Assembly (NCBI RefSeq): GCF_008520265.1
Contig: NZ_VIQM01000087.1
Span: 62,001 to 126,000, forward strand
Origin: Sphingobacterium cavernae
GTDB taxonomy: Bacteria > Bacteroidota > Bacteroidia > Sphingobacteriales > Sphingobacteriaceae
Length of the DNA stretch: 64,000 nucleotides
Direction: 5' to 3'
Shown here: piece after piece, positions 37,570-46,043 of the stretch
Layout of the letters: each line of letters begins with the position of its first letter
Position numbering within the stretch: the first letter of the stretch is position 1
The notes under the pieces: model-generated
Seen by the model: the letters and a program-made list of their open reading frames with translations, nothing else
Told to the model about the DNA's origin: nothing
The model's database searches: none
Made by a program: the position numbers and the translations under genes

Positions 37570-39843
37570 TTACTGAACTATTCTAAGTTTTGCAAATTTA
37601 AGCAACAATTGTTTCTGTCCCAACTCTTTGAAGAAAATAGTTGCTTTTATGTCTGGCTTATTTCCCTCCAAGTTCACAACTTTTCCAAATCCGAAACGTT
37701 CGTGCTCGACTTCCATGCCTACTTGCAAGTTGCTGGTATCCGATGGTGCAAATCCTGCTGTCGGCACATGTGCCTTTGGCAAAATTGAAGTTGTCTTTAC
37801 CACTTTCGGCTTTGGTTTCGCAAAAGTATCCTTTTCTTTTGTTTGCCAAGCTATGCGCTCTGATTTAAAAGCACCTTCTGATGGGCCTGAATTACGTGGA
37901 TTAAAATCCAAATCCAAATAACTTGGATTTAGTTCATCGATAAAACGACTTGGTTCACAATTATTCAACGTACCCCAACGGTATCGAGAAGTAGCATACG
38001 AAATATGCAATTTTTTCTCTGCTCGTGTAACAGCTACATAAAATAATCGACGCTCCTCTTCCAGTTCACTGCGCGAATTTAAGGATAATTGTGAAGGAAA
38101 TAAATTTTCTTCTAAACCTACAATAAATACGACTGGAAATTCTAACCCTTTGGATGCGTGAATCGTCATCAACGATACTGTATCTGCATTTGGATCTTTG
38201 TCATTATCGTCATTGGTCAATAATGCCACATCCTGCAAGAAAATATCCAGTGTTTTTTGCTCTAAATCCTCACGCTCCGAAAATTCTTTGATACCATTCA
38301 ACAACTCTTGGATATTCTCATAACGCGCTAGTCCTTCTACAGACTTATCTTCGTACAAATCCTTCAATATTCCAGAATGCTGCGCGATATGCATTGCCGT
38401 ATCAAAAGCGTTTGAATTATTTCCTACAGCTTGGAAACTTTGGATCATCGTCGCAAAATTACCTACTGAAGTTGCACTACGCCCATCCAAAAACATCTGT
38501 GCATTAGCTACCACATCCCACAATCGATATTGATTTTTGTCTGCTGCTACAATGATCTTTTCTACTGTCGTATCACCAATTCCACGACGTGGATAATTGA
38601 TCACACGCTTCAGTGCTTCTTCGTCATTTGGATTGTAAGTCAATCGAAAGTACGAAATTAAATCCTTAATTTCCTTACGTTGGTAAAAAGATGTTCCACC
38701 ATACAATTTATACGGAATATTTAACTTGCGCAAAGCTTCCTCCATTGCACGCGACTGTGCATTGGTGCGGTACAATATCGCGAAACCTTTGTAAGGCAAA
38801 GATTTCAATGTTTTCTCTTGGATAATTGCTTCCGCTACGATCTTCCCTTCTTCATTATCCGAAAAAGCTCTTGCAACCTTGATTTTATCGCCTACTTCAT
38901 TATCTGAAAATACATTTTTCTCGAGCTGATTTTTATTGTTAGCGATAATGCTATTTGCAGCATTTACAATTGTCTGTGTAGAACGGTAATTTTGTTCAAG
39001 CTTGAATACTTGCACATCCGGATAATCCTTCTGGAAATTCAAGATATTTTGGATATTCGCACCACGGAAAGCATAAATACTCTGCGCATCATCCCCTACT
39101 ACACATATATTTTCACTCACCGCTGCCAATCTTTTGACAATCAGGTATTGCGAAAAGTTGGTATCCTGATACTCATCCACCATCAAATATTTGAATTGGT
39201 GTTGATACTTGTGTAAAGTTTCTGGATGTTTATTTAACAAGACATTGGTCTTAAACAACAAATCATCAAAGTCCATTGCTCCCGCACGGTAACAACGTTG
39301 TGCATAGGTGAGGTAAATTTGTCCCATCTGCGGACGACCATTTTCACGGTCTTCAGCCATCAAAGCTTCATTTTTGTTATACTCCTGCGGAGAAATCAAA
39401 TTATTTTTCGCCGATGAGATACGACCATATACATGGTTGACATTATACAATTTGTCGTCAAGATTCATCTCTTTCAGAATGGCTCTTAACAAACTTTTTG
39501 TATCGTCTGTATCGTAAATTGTAAAATTCTTCGGATAGCCAATCAACTCTGCCTCTACACGTAGAATACGAGCAAAAATTGAGTGAAATGTTCCCATCCA
39601 AATATTTTTAGCTTCTGAACCTATAACTTTCATGATACGCTCACGCATTTCTTTAGCTGCCTTATTCGTAAACGTTAGGACAAGAATATTAAATGGATCT
39701 ACTCTTTTATGTATGAGGTGAGCAACTCTATATGTGATTACACGTGTCTTTCCTGAACCCGCTCCAGCTACAATCATAACCGGTCCTTCGGTTTGTTCTA
39801 CAGCAGCACGTTGAGAGGGGTTTAATCCTGCTAAATAATCCAA
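37570..39843 (-). CDS. pcrA: ATP-dependent DNA helicase PcrA/UvrD
   Basis: 757 residues, superfamily 1A helicase with all motifs: LNPSQRAAV (Q motif), AGAGSGKTRVITYR (Walker A), LTFTNKAAKEMRERI (Ia), VDEYQDTN (II), VGDDAQSIYAFRGA (III), LEQNYRSTQTIV (IV), MTIHASKGLEFPVVFIVGLEENLFPS (V) and RRLFYVAVTRAEKKL (VI). The C-terminal VGMEVEHERFGFGKVVNLEG is the Tudor-like PcrA domain that contacts RNA polymerase. It unwinds DNA in nucleotide excision and mismatch repair and removes recombination intermediates. No abnormality seen. The gene is the first of a minus-strand run pcrA-DUF4290-murA, with a divergent dipeptidase gene 122 bases away. Confidence 0.96.
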   Translation of the reverse strand: MDYLAGLNPSQRAAVEQTEGPVMIVAGAGSGKTRVITYRVAHLIHKRVDPFNILVLTFTNKAAKEMRERIMKVIGSEAKNIWMGTFHSIFARILRVEAELIGYPKNFTIYDTDDTKSLLRAILKEMNLDDKLYNVNHVYGRISSAKNNLISPQEYNKNEALMAEDRENGRPQMGQIYLTYAQRCYRAGAMDFDDLLFKTNVLLNKHPETLHKYQHQFKYLMVDEYQDTNFSQYLIVKRLAAVSENICVVGDDAQSIYAFRGANIQNILNFQKDYPDVQVFKLEQNYRSTQTIVNAANSIIANNKNQLEKNVFSDNEVGDKIKVARAFSDNEEGKIVAEAIIQEKTLKSLPYKGFAILYRTNAQSRAMEEALRKLNIPYKLYGGTSFYQRKEIKDLISYFRLTYNPNDEEALKRVINYPRRGIGDTTVEKIIVAADKNQYRLWDVVANAQMFLDGRSATSVGNFATMIQSFQAVGNNSNAFDTAMHIAQHSGILKDLYEDKSVEGLARYENIQELLNGIKEFSEREDLEQKTLDIFLQDVALLTNDDNDKDPNADTVSLMTIHASKGLEFPVVFIVGLEENLFPSQLSLNSRSELEEERRLFYVAVTRAEKKLHISYATSRYRWGTLNNCEPSRFIDELNPSYLDLDFNPRNSGPSEGAFKSERIAWQTKEKDTFAKPKPKVVKTTSILPKAHVPTAGFAPSDTSNLQVGMEVEHERFGFGKVVNLEGNKPDIKATIFFKELGQKQLLLKFAKLRIVQ

Positions 39844-39965
39844 AATATAATACGTTTTTTCCGTTAGAAATAGAGTGTAAAGTTAGGTATTTTGATTCAA
39901 TCTCACACAAGTTTACTACAATTATTAGTACATTTCATTACCTTTATGACCTTAACCTTACAACT

Positions 39966-40643
39966 ATGAGAAAGCTTTTCATCCTTATTTTTTTGCTTTT
40001 AAGCATTGCTAGCTACGCACAACAAAAAAACAATCTTCCCAAGGGATTTGTGTATCTCACTGATTTTATTCCACATATCGCGGTGGATATGAAATATTTC
40101 ACAAATCACAATTTCGTGGGTAGACCAATTGATGGTTATAAAAGCAATAAAATCATTCTTACAGAACGCGCTACATTGGCTATTCAAAAAATAGAGAAGG
40201 AACTAAATAAGGAAGGATTGGGATTGAACGTCTTTGACGCATACCGACCGCAAATTGCTGTCAACCATTTCAAACGTTGGGCAAAAGATATTAAAGACAC
40301 CTTGATGCGCCAAGAGTTCTACCCACGTGTAGACAAACGCGATCTTTTCAAAAAAGGATTTATCGCTTCCAAATCTGGTCATAGCCGTGGAAGCACTATT
40401 GACTTGACTATCATTGATCTGAAAACAAAAAAAGAACTGGATATGGGTGTAGCTTTTGATTTTTTTGGTGAAGAATCAGGTCATGATTATACCAAACTTT
40501 CCAACACACAAAAGCAAAACAGAATAAAACTAAAGAAAATCATGGAAAAATATGGTTTTAGAGCGTATAGCAAAGAATGGTGGCACTATACTTATAATGA
40601 CGAACCTTTTAAGGATAAATACTTTAATTTTGAGGTGAAGTAA
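39966..40643 (+). CDS. D-alanyl-D-alanine dipeptidase, VanX/DdpX type
   Basis: 225 residues with signal peptide cleaved near SYAQ (residue 19). Zinc site as in VanX: H139 and D146 in SGHSRGSTID, H207 in EWWHYTY; E204 is the catalytic base. FDAYRPQIAV supplies the conserved Arg. The enzyme hydrolyses D-Ala-D-Ala in the periplasm, which serves peptidoglycan dipeptide recycling; there is no VanH/VanA partner, so no vancomycin-resistance role is implied. Upstream TACCTTTA (39939-39946) is a near match to the -7 consensus. Confidence 0.9.
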   Translation: MRKLFILIFLLLSIASYAQQKNNLPKGFVYLTDFIPHIAVDMKYFTNHNFVGRPIDGYKSNKIILTERATLAIQKIEKELNKEGLGLNVFDAYRPQIAVNHFKRWAKDIKDTLMRQEFYPRVDKRDLFKKGFIASKSGHSRGSTIDLTIIDLKTKKELDMGVAFDFFGEESGHDYTKLSNTQKQNRIKLKKIMEKYGFRAYSKEWWHYTYNDEPFKDKYFNFEVK

Positions 40644-40672
40644 ATTAAAAATAATTTATCTTCAATTAGTAA

Positions 40673-40798
40673 GGATTTGGAAAAATTATCTACCATCAAC
40701 AATATTTGAAAGATTGGCTTAAGAGAGAAGGTATTTCCTTGAGCTTTGAGCAGCTTTGGAAAATTAGGGAAGAATGTATTAAGAAATTAGAATCATAA
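40673..40798 (+). pseudogene. probable gene remnant, C-terminal fragment of unknown protein
   Basis: An open frame with no ATG that reads IYHQQYLKDWLKREGISLS and then FEQLWKIREECIKKLES before TAA. Its composition (charged, helical, Trp- and Leu-rich) is protein-like, unlike random AT-rich DNA. A stop codon at 40670 precedes it. A TTG at the position of LKDWLK could in principle start a 30-residue peptide. I do not recognise the family. Confidence 0.35.
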
Positions 40799-40832
40799 CA
40801 AGTACGTGTTTAACACAGTCTCCTTATATTTC

Positions 40833-41363
40833 TTAATTTTTCTTTGCAATAACAATATGCGCTAAATGATGTTCACAATGCCAAGCGTAGATACCGAGAT
40901 TGGTTTTTAAGCTTATCGTTTTACCACTTTCGGGATGAATAAATTCCTTATCCCATTCTTCCTCTGATAAACTTCGAAGTAAGAATACCCATTTTGTGTG
41001 CAGACCTTCTAATATTTTTAATGCATCTTCGGTAAGATAATTATTAGAATCGGGCAGTTCGGCCCAGCGATCTTCAAAATACGGTTTTATTATAGGAGAA
41101 TCTTCTGTCAGAGCTAATTTGAACCGAATAAAACTATTCATATGCGAGTCAGCACAATGGTTTACAACCTGAGCTATAGTCCATCCGTTAGGTCTATATG
41201 ACCTCTGTAAATCTGTGTTACTTAACTTTTCAACTTGATTTTTTAGTTTTGATGGAAACTCTTCTATGATTTTAATCCAATTCTTAATATCTGAAGTCGT
41301 TATTTCTGTAGGACACACAAATTTTCCAATTGGATATCTAAGCTTTTCTAGATTAATTTCCAT
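40833..41363 (-). CDS. YfiT/BstA-like DinB-family metal-dependent transferase
   Basis: 176 residues, the usual size of YfiT. Motifs: RYPIGKF near the N-terminus; RPNGWTIAQVVNHCADSHMNSFIRFKLALTED, then IKPYFEDRWAELPDS, and AWHCEHHLAHI at the C-terminus. The three conserved His (HCADSH, WHCEHH) are the metal ligands of the DinB fold. Members act as thiol-S-transferases, e.g. with bacillithiol, in the cytoplasm; substrate is not predictable here. Last gene of the pyrC-ldcA-M14-yfiT run, 11 bases after the peptidase stop. Confidence 0.85.
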   Translation of the reverse strand: MEINLEKLRYPIGKFVCPTEITTSDIKNWIKIIEEFPSKLKNQVEKLSNTDLQRSYRPNGWTIAQVVNHCADSHMNSFIRFKLALTEDSPIIKPYFEDRWAELPDSNNYLTEDALKILEGLHTKWVFLLRSLSEEEWDKEFIHPESGKTISLKTNLGIYAWHCEHHLAHIVIAKKN

Positions 41364-41374
41364 GCGGTCTTGAG

Positions 41375-42883
41375 TTAATTTACTCGATTTTTTAATACTG
41401 TCGATTGATCCAAACCTTTTGTCAAGTCAATCAAATACCCATTCATCACAGCGTATTTCAAATTACCGCTTTTATCACCAATAAAGAAATTTGCCATACC
41501 TCCAAAATCTGCCGTCACAGGTAAATAAAAGTTTGTTTGGGTATATAGGTGAACTGGTAGATTGTGTAAAGCTTTTTCTTTTGTAGCACCTACCTCTTTT
41601 ACTTGTACAGCCATAAAACCATTTTTAAGTAAGTCAAAAGATTCTTGTACTGTTAATTGTGCAACATCCGTCACAGTCTTAACCGCAACCTTTGCAGGAA
41701 TAAAATAAAGCCCATCCGCATCTATCTCATCGTAGCCATACGATTCTTTCAAATCACCGATATCTTCGATTTTGCCACGTACAAAAAAGTCTCTTCCTAT
41801 TGTTGTTTCATTGCGTCGAATAGCCAAATCCGTTTTAAATGATGCCGAATCTGGACCAATCACAATATTACGAATAACCACATCATGCAATTGCGAAGCA
41901 TTAAACGGAATATCCTCATATTGCTGTTTATCGAATTGTGCATAACTGCCTTCTGCAATCTGAACCAAGGCATTCAATATGATGATAAAGTTTAATTTAC
42001 GAATTTGTTGTTTCTCTGGATCACCTTTCATACCTCCCGATTCAATTAACACGGTACTTGCATCCCAAGATTGGAAATTATCACCAAAACCTCTTGGTGT
42101 GTAGGTATCATCGTATTTTGCTACAGCATCGGGAATATACTTTTGAAGAATATCATTCATACCAGCCGCAATTTTCATCGCATTTTCACGAACAGGATTA
42201 ATTTCACGAGGCTCGTTAAATGCTGGAGCGAGTAGCGATATGGAAACTGGATTTTTAGTTCCAGGCACATTGTAATAAATATTTTGGTCGTGCAAATTGA
42301 AGCCATATTGTGGTTTTATAGCTTGTGCTCTTGCACGTAATAATGCACCTTCCACCGTATGTCCAGCACGTGCATCACGATTCATATCTATCCCTTGAGC
42401 TGTACGGCGTTGATAACGTTCCGCACCATCGGGATTCAACATGGGGATGAAATGAATGTTCAATTTATCTTTTAACAACGTTCTTATTTCATCCTGACCG
42501 TCATCAGAACCTTCTAGAAAATTAAACAAATCAAAAAGAGCCATCGTCGCTGTAGGCTCATCACCATGCATTTGCGACCACAACATCACCTTCTTTTCTC
42601 CTGCCCCAAAAGACAATTCATAAATGGCTCTACCTTCGAATGATTTACCTATTTCTTCAACAGCAAGTACTGATTTTCCTTTGTGTAAGTGAATTAAGGA
42701 GTCGATATCTGAATGTTTAAAACGTCTATGTTTTAAAGCTGATTCTTTATAGGTTGAATATATGGTATTATAAGTTGAAGTATCGATTTTCATAGCATTA
42801 ATTGTGGTATTGGAAGATGATTTTGCGCCATCACACGACACAAATCCAGCAAAAACTAAGAGGAGAAAAACAAATCTTTTCAT
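41375..42883 (-). CDS. M14-family zinc carboxypeptidase lipoprotein
   Basis: 502 residues; lipobox FAGFVSC near residue 18. The M14 domain begins around residue 60. Zinc ligands are His and Glu in QMHGDEPTATMALF and His in NLHDQN; WDASTVLIESGG holds the catalytic Glu. IPMLNPDGAERYQRRTAQGIDMNRD contains the substrate-binding Asn-Arg (MNRD). The C-terminal third has no recognised domain. It is likely periplasmic, trimming peptides or cell-wall fragments. Its start overlaps the ldcA stop by four bases, so the two are translationally coupled; co-expression with an LD-carboxypeptidase suggests muropeptide recycling (inference). Confidence 0.88.
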   Translation of the reverse strand: MKRFVFLLLVFAGFVSCDGAKSSSNTTINAMKIDTSTYNTIYSTYKESALKHRRFKHSDIDSLIHLHKGKSVLAVEEIGKSFEGRAIYELSFGAGEKKVMLWSQMHGDEPTATMALFDLFNFLEGSDDGQDEIRTLLKDKLNIHFIPMLNPDGAERYQRRTAQGIDMNRDARAGHTVEGALLRARAQAIKPQYGFNLHDQNIYYNVPGTKNPVSISLLAPAFNEPREINPVRENAMKIAAGMNDILQKYIPDAVAKYDDTYTPRGFGDNFQSWDASTVLIESGGMKGDPEKQQIRKLNFIIILNALVQIAEGSYAQFDKQQYEDIPFNASQLHDVVIRNIVIGPDSASFKTDLAIRRNETTIGRDFFVRGKIEDIGDLKESYGYDEIDADGLYFIPAKVAVKTVTDVAQLTVQESFDLLKNGFMAVQVKEVGATKEKALHNLPVHLYTQTNFYLPVTADFGGMANFFIGDKSGNLKYAVMNGYLIDLTKGLDQSTVLKNRVN

Positions 42884-43932
42884 AATAGCGATTTTTCTAA
42901 GTATTGAATCGTTCCTTTTGAAGCATCCATGCGCGCACGCACCCCCACAGGCATCAGAAATTGATCAGAAATATGACCAATCATTGCACCACTGTACGCA
43001 GGAATCCCTAATGACTTTATATAATCATTCAACATTTGTTCAATCGTCAACGATCCATATCCACCTGAAGGCCCACAATTCGTACATTTACCGAATACAA
43101 ACCCCTTAATTTGTGATAAAATACCGGCATTCATCAATTGACAAAACATGCGATCCATACGGTCTGATTTTTCATCTATTTCTTCTAAGAAAAGAATGGC
43201 ATCTTTAAAATCAGGCAAATAAGGCGTTCCACACAAACCCGTTAATAACGTCAAATTCCCTCCTATTATTATTCCTTCGGCAATGCCTGGGTTAATAGTT
43301 TGAATACGATCTTTGTACTGGATAATTTGGCTCTCAGATTTTGTAGGATTGGAATAGTTGGCTAATTTATTTTCCATAAATTGTTCTTTAAACAATTTAG
43401 CTACATAATTGCTCCATGTACTGCTCCCTACGACACCATGAAACGACACTAAGCCCACTTTAGCATAAAATGCCAATATCAAAGCCGTAATATCGCTATA
43501 GCCTAGTAAAACTTTAGGATTTTTTCGAAGCAATTCATAGTCAATGCGAGGCAAAAGTCGTGATGCTCCATTTCCACCGCGAATACACAATATGCCATCA
43601 ACCTCTTTATCGGCGAACATTTTATGCAAATCGCTTAAACGTTCATCATCCGTGCCTGCCAAATTACCGTAGCGCGAACGAATATACTTTCCTTCTTTTA
43701 CTTTAAAACCAAAATGTGCTAGCACTTCTTTGGTCATCGTGATGGTTTCTTCTTCGGATAATGCTCCTGCGGGCGTGATAATTCCTATCGTATCGCCTTC
43801 TTTCAAAACCTTCGCTTTTAATAATGATTTGACAGTACCTGTCGCCTCTGAAACAGCTTTTACCGTTTGATCAGAAATGGCTAAGGCCCCCAAACCCAGT
43901 CCAATCGATTTTAAAAACGTTCTTTTATTCAT
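42880..43932 (-). CDS. ldcA: muramoyltetrapeptide LD-carboxypeptidase (S66)
   Basis: 350 residues. Contains GDTIGIITPAGAL, the oxyanion region ILCIRGGNGASRLLPRIDYELL, nucleophile Ser in LLGYSDITAL, Glu in LEEIDEKSDRMDRM, and catalytic His in GAMIGHISDQFLMPVGV: all members of the S66 Ser-Glu-His triad. The N-terminus (NKRTFLKSIGLGLGALAIS) looks like a Tat-type or Sec signal, so the protein is probably exported, unlike cytoplasmic E. coli LdcA. It removes the terminal D-Ala from tetrapeptides. It starts one base after the pyrC stop and overlaps the M14 peptidase gene by four bases. Confidence 0.9.
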   Translation of the reverse strand: MNKRTFLKSIGLGLGALAISDQTVKAVSEATGTVKSLLKAKVLKEGDTIGIITPAGALSEEETITMTKEVLAHFGFKVKEGKYIRSRYGNLAGTDDERLSDLHKMFADKEVDGILCIRGGNGASRLLPRIDYELLRKNPKVLLGYSDITALILAFYAKVGLVSFHGVVGSSTWSNYVAKLFKEQFMENKLANYSNPTKSESQIIQYKDRIQTINPGIAEGIIIGGNLTLLTGLCGTPYLPDFKDAILFLEEIDEKSDRMDRMFCQLMNAGILSQIKGFVFGKCTNCGPSGGYGSLTIEQMLNDYIKSLGIPAYSGAMIGHISDQFLMPVGVRARMDASKGTIQYLEKSLL

Positions 43933-43933
43933 T

Positions 43934-45268
43934 TTATCGGTTAAATAACAGTCTATGTCCTGAGCCTACTTCAATTATTTGTCCATTCGAATAAGCTAGA
44001 TTTCCTGACACAATGGTATGTTCAATGGTGGATGTAAATGTATGATTTTCAAATGGCGACCAACCGCATTTTGAAAGAATATTTTGACGTGTAACCTCGT
44101 ACTGTTTATTTAAATTCACTAATACTAAATCTGCCCAATAGCCTTCACGGATAAATCCACGTTGTTCTATTTGGAAACAAATTGCTGTATTGTGTGCTGT
44201 TTTTTGAACCAATTGCTCTAAAGTTAATTTGCCTTGGCTAACTATATCCAATAATGCTAACAATGCATGTTGTACCAATGGACCTCCAGACGGAGCTTGT
44301 AGATAACCTTGTTCTTTCTCTTCGATAGTATGCGGCGCGTGATCTGTAGCAATTACATCAATATGTCCATCCAAAACAGCTTTCAAAATTTGATCTCTGT
44401 CGGAAGCAGTTTTTACAGCTGGATTCCATTTGATATAATTACCTTTTGTTTTGTAATCTTCATCCGAAAACCAAAGATGATGCACACAAGCTTCAGCCGT
44501 AATGCGCTTTTTCTCCAATGAAATCGTATTATCAAATAATGCTGTTTCCTTGCCCGTCGAAATATGCAGAATATGTAAACGTGTATTGTTCTTTTTCGCT
44601 AATTCTACAGCTTTTGATGATGACAAATAACAAGCTTCCTCCGAACGAATCAAAGGGTGCATATCAATGGTTATGTTATCACCATATCTTTCTTTGTATG
44701 CGGCAAGATTTGCTTTAATAGTAGCCTCGTCTTCACAGTGTGTAGCGATCAAAGTGGGAGAATTTCTGAAAATATTTTCTAAGGCTGTTTCATTATCTAC
44801 TAACATATTTCCCGTTGATGATCCCATGAAAACTTTAACACCACAAACATCACGTGGATTAGTTTTCAAAACTTCGTCAATATTATCATTCGCTGCCCCC
44901 ATGAAAAAAGAGTAATTAGCTAACGAAGAATCTTGACCGATATCGTATTTATCTTGAAGTAATTTTTGCGTCAGTGTATTGGGAACTGTATTCGGCATCT
45001 CCATAAAAGAAGTTGTCCCACCAGCTACCGCAGCACGACTTTCAGTGAAGATATTGGCTTTGTACGTAAGTCCTGGCTCTCTAAAATGCACTTGATCATC
45101 AATTAAACCCGGAAGAAGATGTAACCCTTCGGCATTTATTTCTTGATCTGCTTTTAAATCAATCTGAGGAGCTAACTTTTCTATTCGTCCATTTTTTATA
45201 AAAACATCCAAAACTTGAGTAGTTCCTTCATTTACGACTTGTGCATTTTTGATGAGTATAGATGACAT
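43934..45268 (-). CDS. pyrC: dihydroorotase
   Basis: 444 residues, amidohydrolase fold. The sequence around the first metal site is GLIDDQVHFREPG: the usual HxH is Q59-V-H61, so the first His is replaced, as in other Bacteroidota dihydroorotases. The bridging Lys lies in CGVKVFMGSSTG, further ligands are ATHCEDE and LHILHIST, and the metal Asp is in VIATDHAPHT. It cyclises carbamoyl-aspartate to dihydroorotate in pyrimidine synthesis. It leads the operon with ldcA, an odd metabolic pairing. A TAnnTTTG promoter lies about 30 bases upstream. Assigned pyrC over allantoinase because of the Bacteroidota-type DDQVHFREPG signature. Confidence 0.9.
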   Translation of the reverse strand: MSSILIKNAQVVNEGTTQVLDVFIKNGRIEKLAPQIDLKADQEINAEGLHLLPGLIDDQVHFREPGLTYKANIFTESRAAVAGGTTSFMEMPNTVPNTLTQKLLQDKYDIGQDSSLANYSFFMGAANDNIDEVLKTNPRDVCGVKVFMGSSTGNMLVDNETALENIFRNSPTLIATHCEDEATIKANLAAYKERYGDNITIDMHPLIRSEEACYLSSSKAVELAKKNNTRLHILHISTGKETALFDNTISLEKKRITAEACVHHLWFSDEDYKTKGNYIKWNPAVKTASDRDQILKAVLDGHIDVIATDHAPHTIEEKEQGYLQAPSGGPLVQHALLALLDIVSQGKLTLEQLVQKTAHNTAICFQIEQRGFIREGYWADLVLVNLNKQYEVTRQNILSKCGWSPFENHTFTSTIEHTIVSGNLAYSNGQIIEVGSGHRLLFNR

Positions 45269-45298
45269 TGTATTTTTGATAAGTTATGTTTATGTATA

Positions 45299-45306
45299 CA
45301 AACATA
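45299..45306 (-). promoter_or_regulatory. predicted -7 element for the pyrC operon
   Basis: Minus-strand TATGTTTG matches TAnnTTTG, about 30 bases before the pyrC start. A CAAA (TTTG on the minus strand) lies some 27 bases upstream, somewhat far for a -33 element. Confidence 0.45.
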
Positions 45307-45359
45307 AGAAATTGACTATTATAATTCGGCGTCAAATAGTAGATCTAATTCAAATAACT

Positions 45360-45394
45360 AAAAAAGGTGAGACTTTTATGTTCTCACCTTTTTT
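45360..45394 (-). terminator. terminator of the oxidoreductase operon
   Basis: AAAAAAGGTGAGA (45360-45372) pairs with TCTCACCTTTTTT (45382-45394) around a nine-base loop. On the minus strand the hairpin is followed by a T-rich tail, just five bases past the stop of the last operon gene. Confidence 0.9.
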
Positions 45395-45399
45395 GGAGT

Positions 45400-46032
45400 T
45401 TAAGCAAATGCTTTATCTCCTTTTTTGTATGGATAATTACCATCATATTTACCCGGTATTTTCACATAGCGCAAAGCTTTTGTTAATCCAAGTTCAGAAT
45501 TGAAATATCCTGTTAAAGTCATTTGTCTGAATAAATGAAACCAATGTTCTGGTTCATAATCCACATCTGGTTTAACAAGTTCGTTTTGTTTAGTCTTATT
45601 TTTCTCGACTTCATCCTTGATTCTCTCCCAACGCTGACCGTTGTACTCTTCAGATTCTTTATAAAGTTTTTCTGCCACTTCAGTTTTCTCATCCAATGTT
45701 AGGCTTGCAAAATCTTTACCTTTTAAATCTTTACTTGTTTTATCTAACGTTGCCAGTCCATCAACAATAGCCTTTTGTTGCTTTTCTGTGTAACAATCTC
45801 TAACGAAAACAGGTATAAAATTACCAACACCAGCTTCCTTAGCTCCTGGTGTTGAAGTCGGTGGCAAAATAGCATCAGCCAAATCACCTATTCTGTCAAT
45901 CATTTTTGCATCGAACAGTCCTTCTACGGACTTTGAAGCTGGTTGTGTACAACCTTCTAAAAATAAATTAGCACCTACGATAGATCCACCAAGGATCATA
46001 GCTACGCGTTGTAATGCTTCTCTTCTATTCAT
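45400..46032 (-). CDS. gluconate 2-dehydrogenase subunit 3 family lipoprotein (Tat)
   Basis: 210 residues. The N-terminus MNRREALQRVAMILGGSIVGANLFLEGC combines a twin-arginine motif with a lipobox. The rest matches the gluconate 2-dehydrogenase subunit 3 family: IGDLADAILPPTSTPGAKEAGVGNFIPVFVRDCY, then LGLTKALRYVKIPGKYDGNYPYKKGDKAFA. This small subunit partners a GMC-type flavoprotein, encoded two genes upstream, and often provides the export signal for it. Last gene of the minus-strand operon; a strong terminator follows. Confidence 0.9.
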   Translation of the reverse strand: MNRREALQRVAMILGGSIVGANLFLEGCTQPASKSVEGLFDAKMIDRIGDLADAILPPTSTPGAKEAGVGNFIPVFVRDCYTEKQQKAIVDGLATLDKTSKDLKGKDFASLTLDEKTEVAEKLYKESEEYNGQRWERIKDEVEKNKTKQNELVKPDVDYEPEHWFHLFRQMTLTGYFNSELGLTKALRYVKIPGKYDGNYPYKKGDKAFA

Positions 46033-46043
46033 CTTTTTATGTA

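Noticed and set aside
39966..40643. Vancomycin resistance gene.
   Set aside because: Only the dipeptidase is present; no VanH, VanA-type ligase or VanRS. A recycling role explains it.
40673..45400. CRISPR arrays or insertion-sequence ends near the gene remnant and intergenic regions.
   Set aside because: No spaced direct repeats with unique spacers, no transposase and no terminal inverted repeats were seen here or elsewhere in the window.
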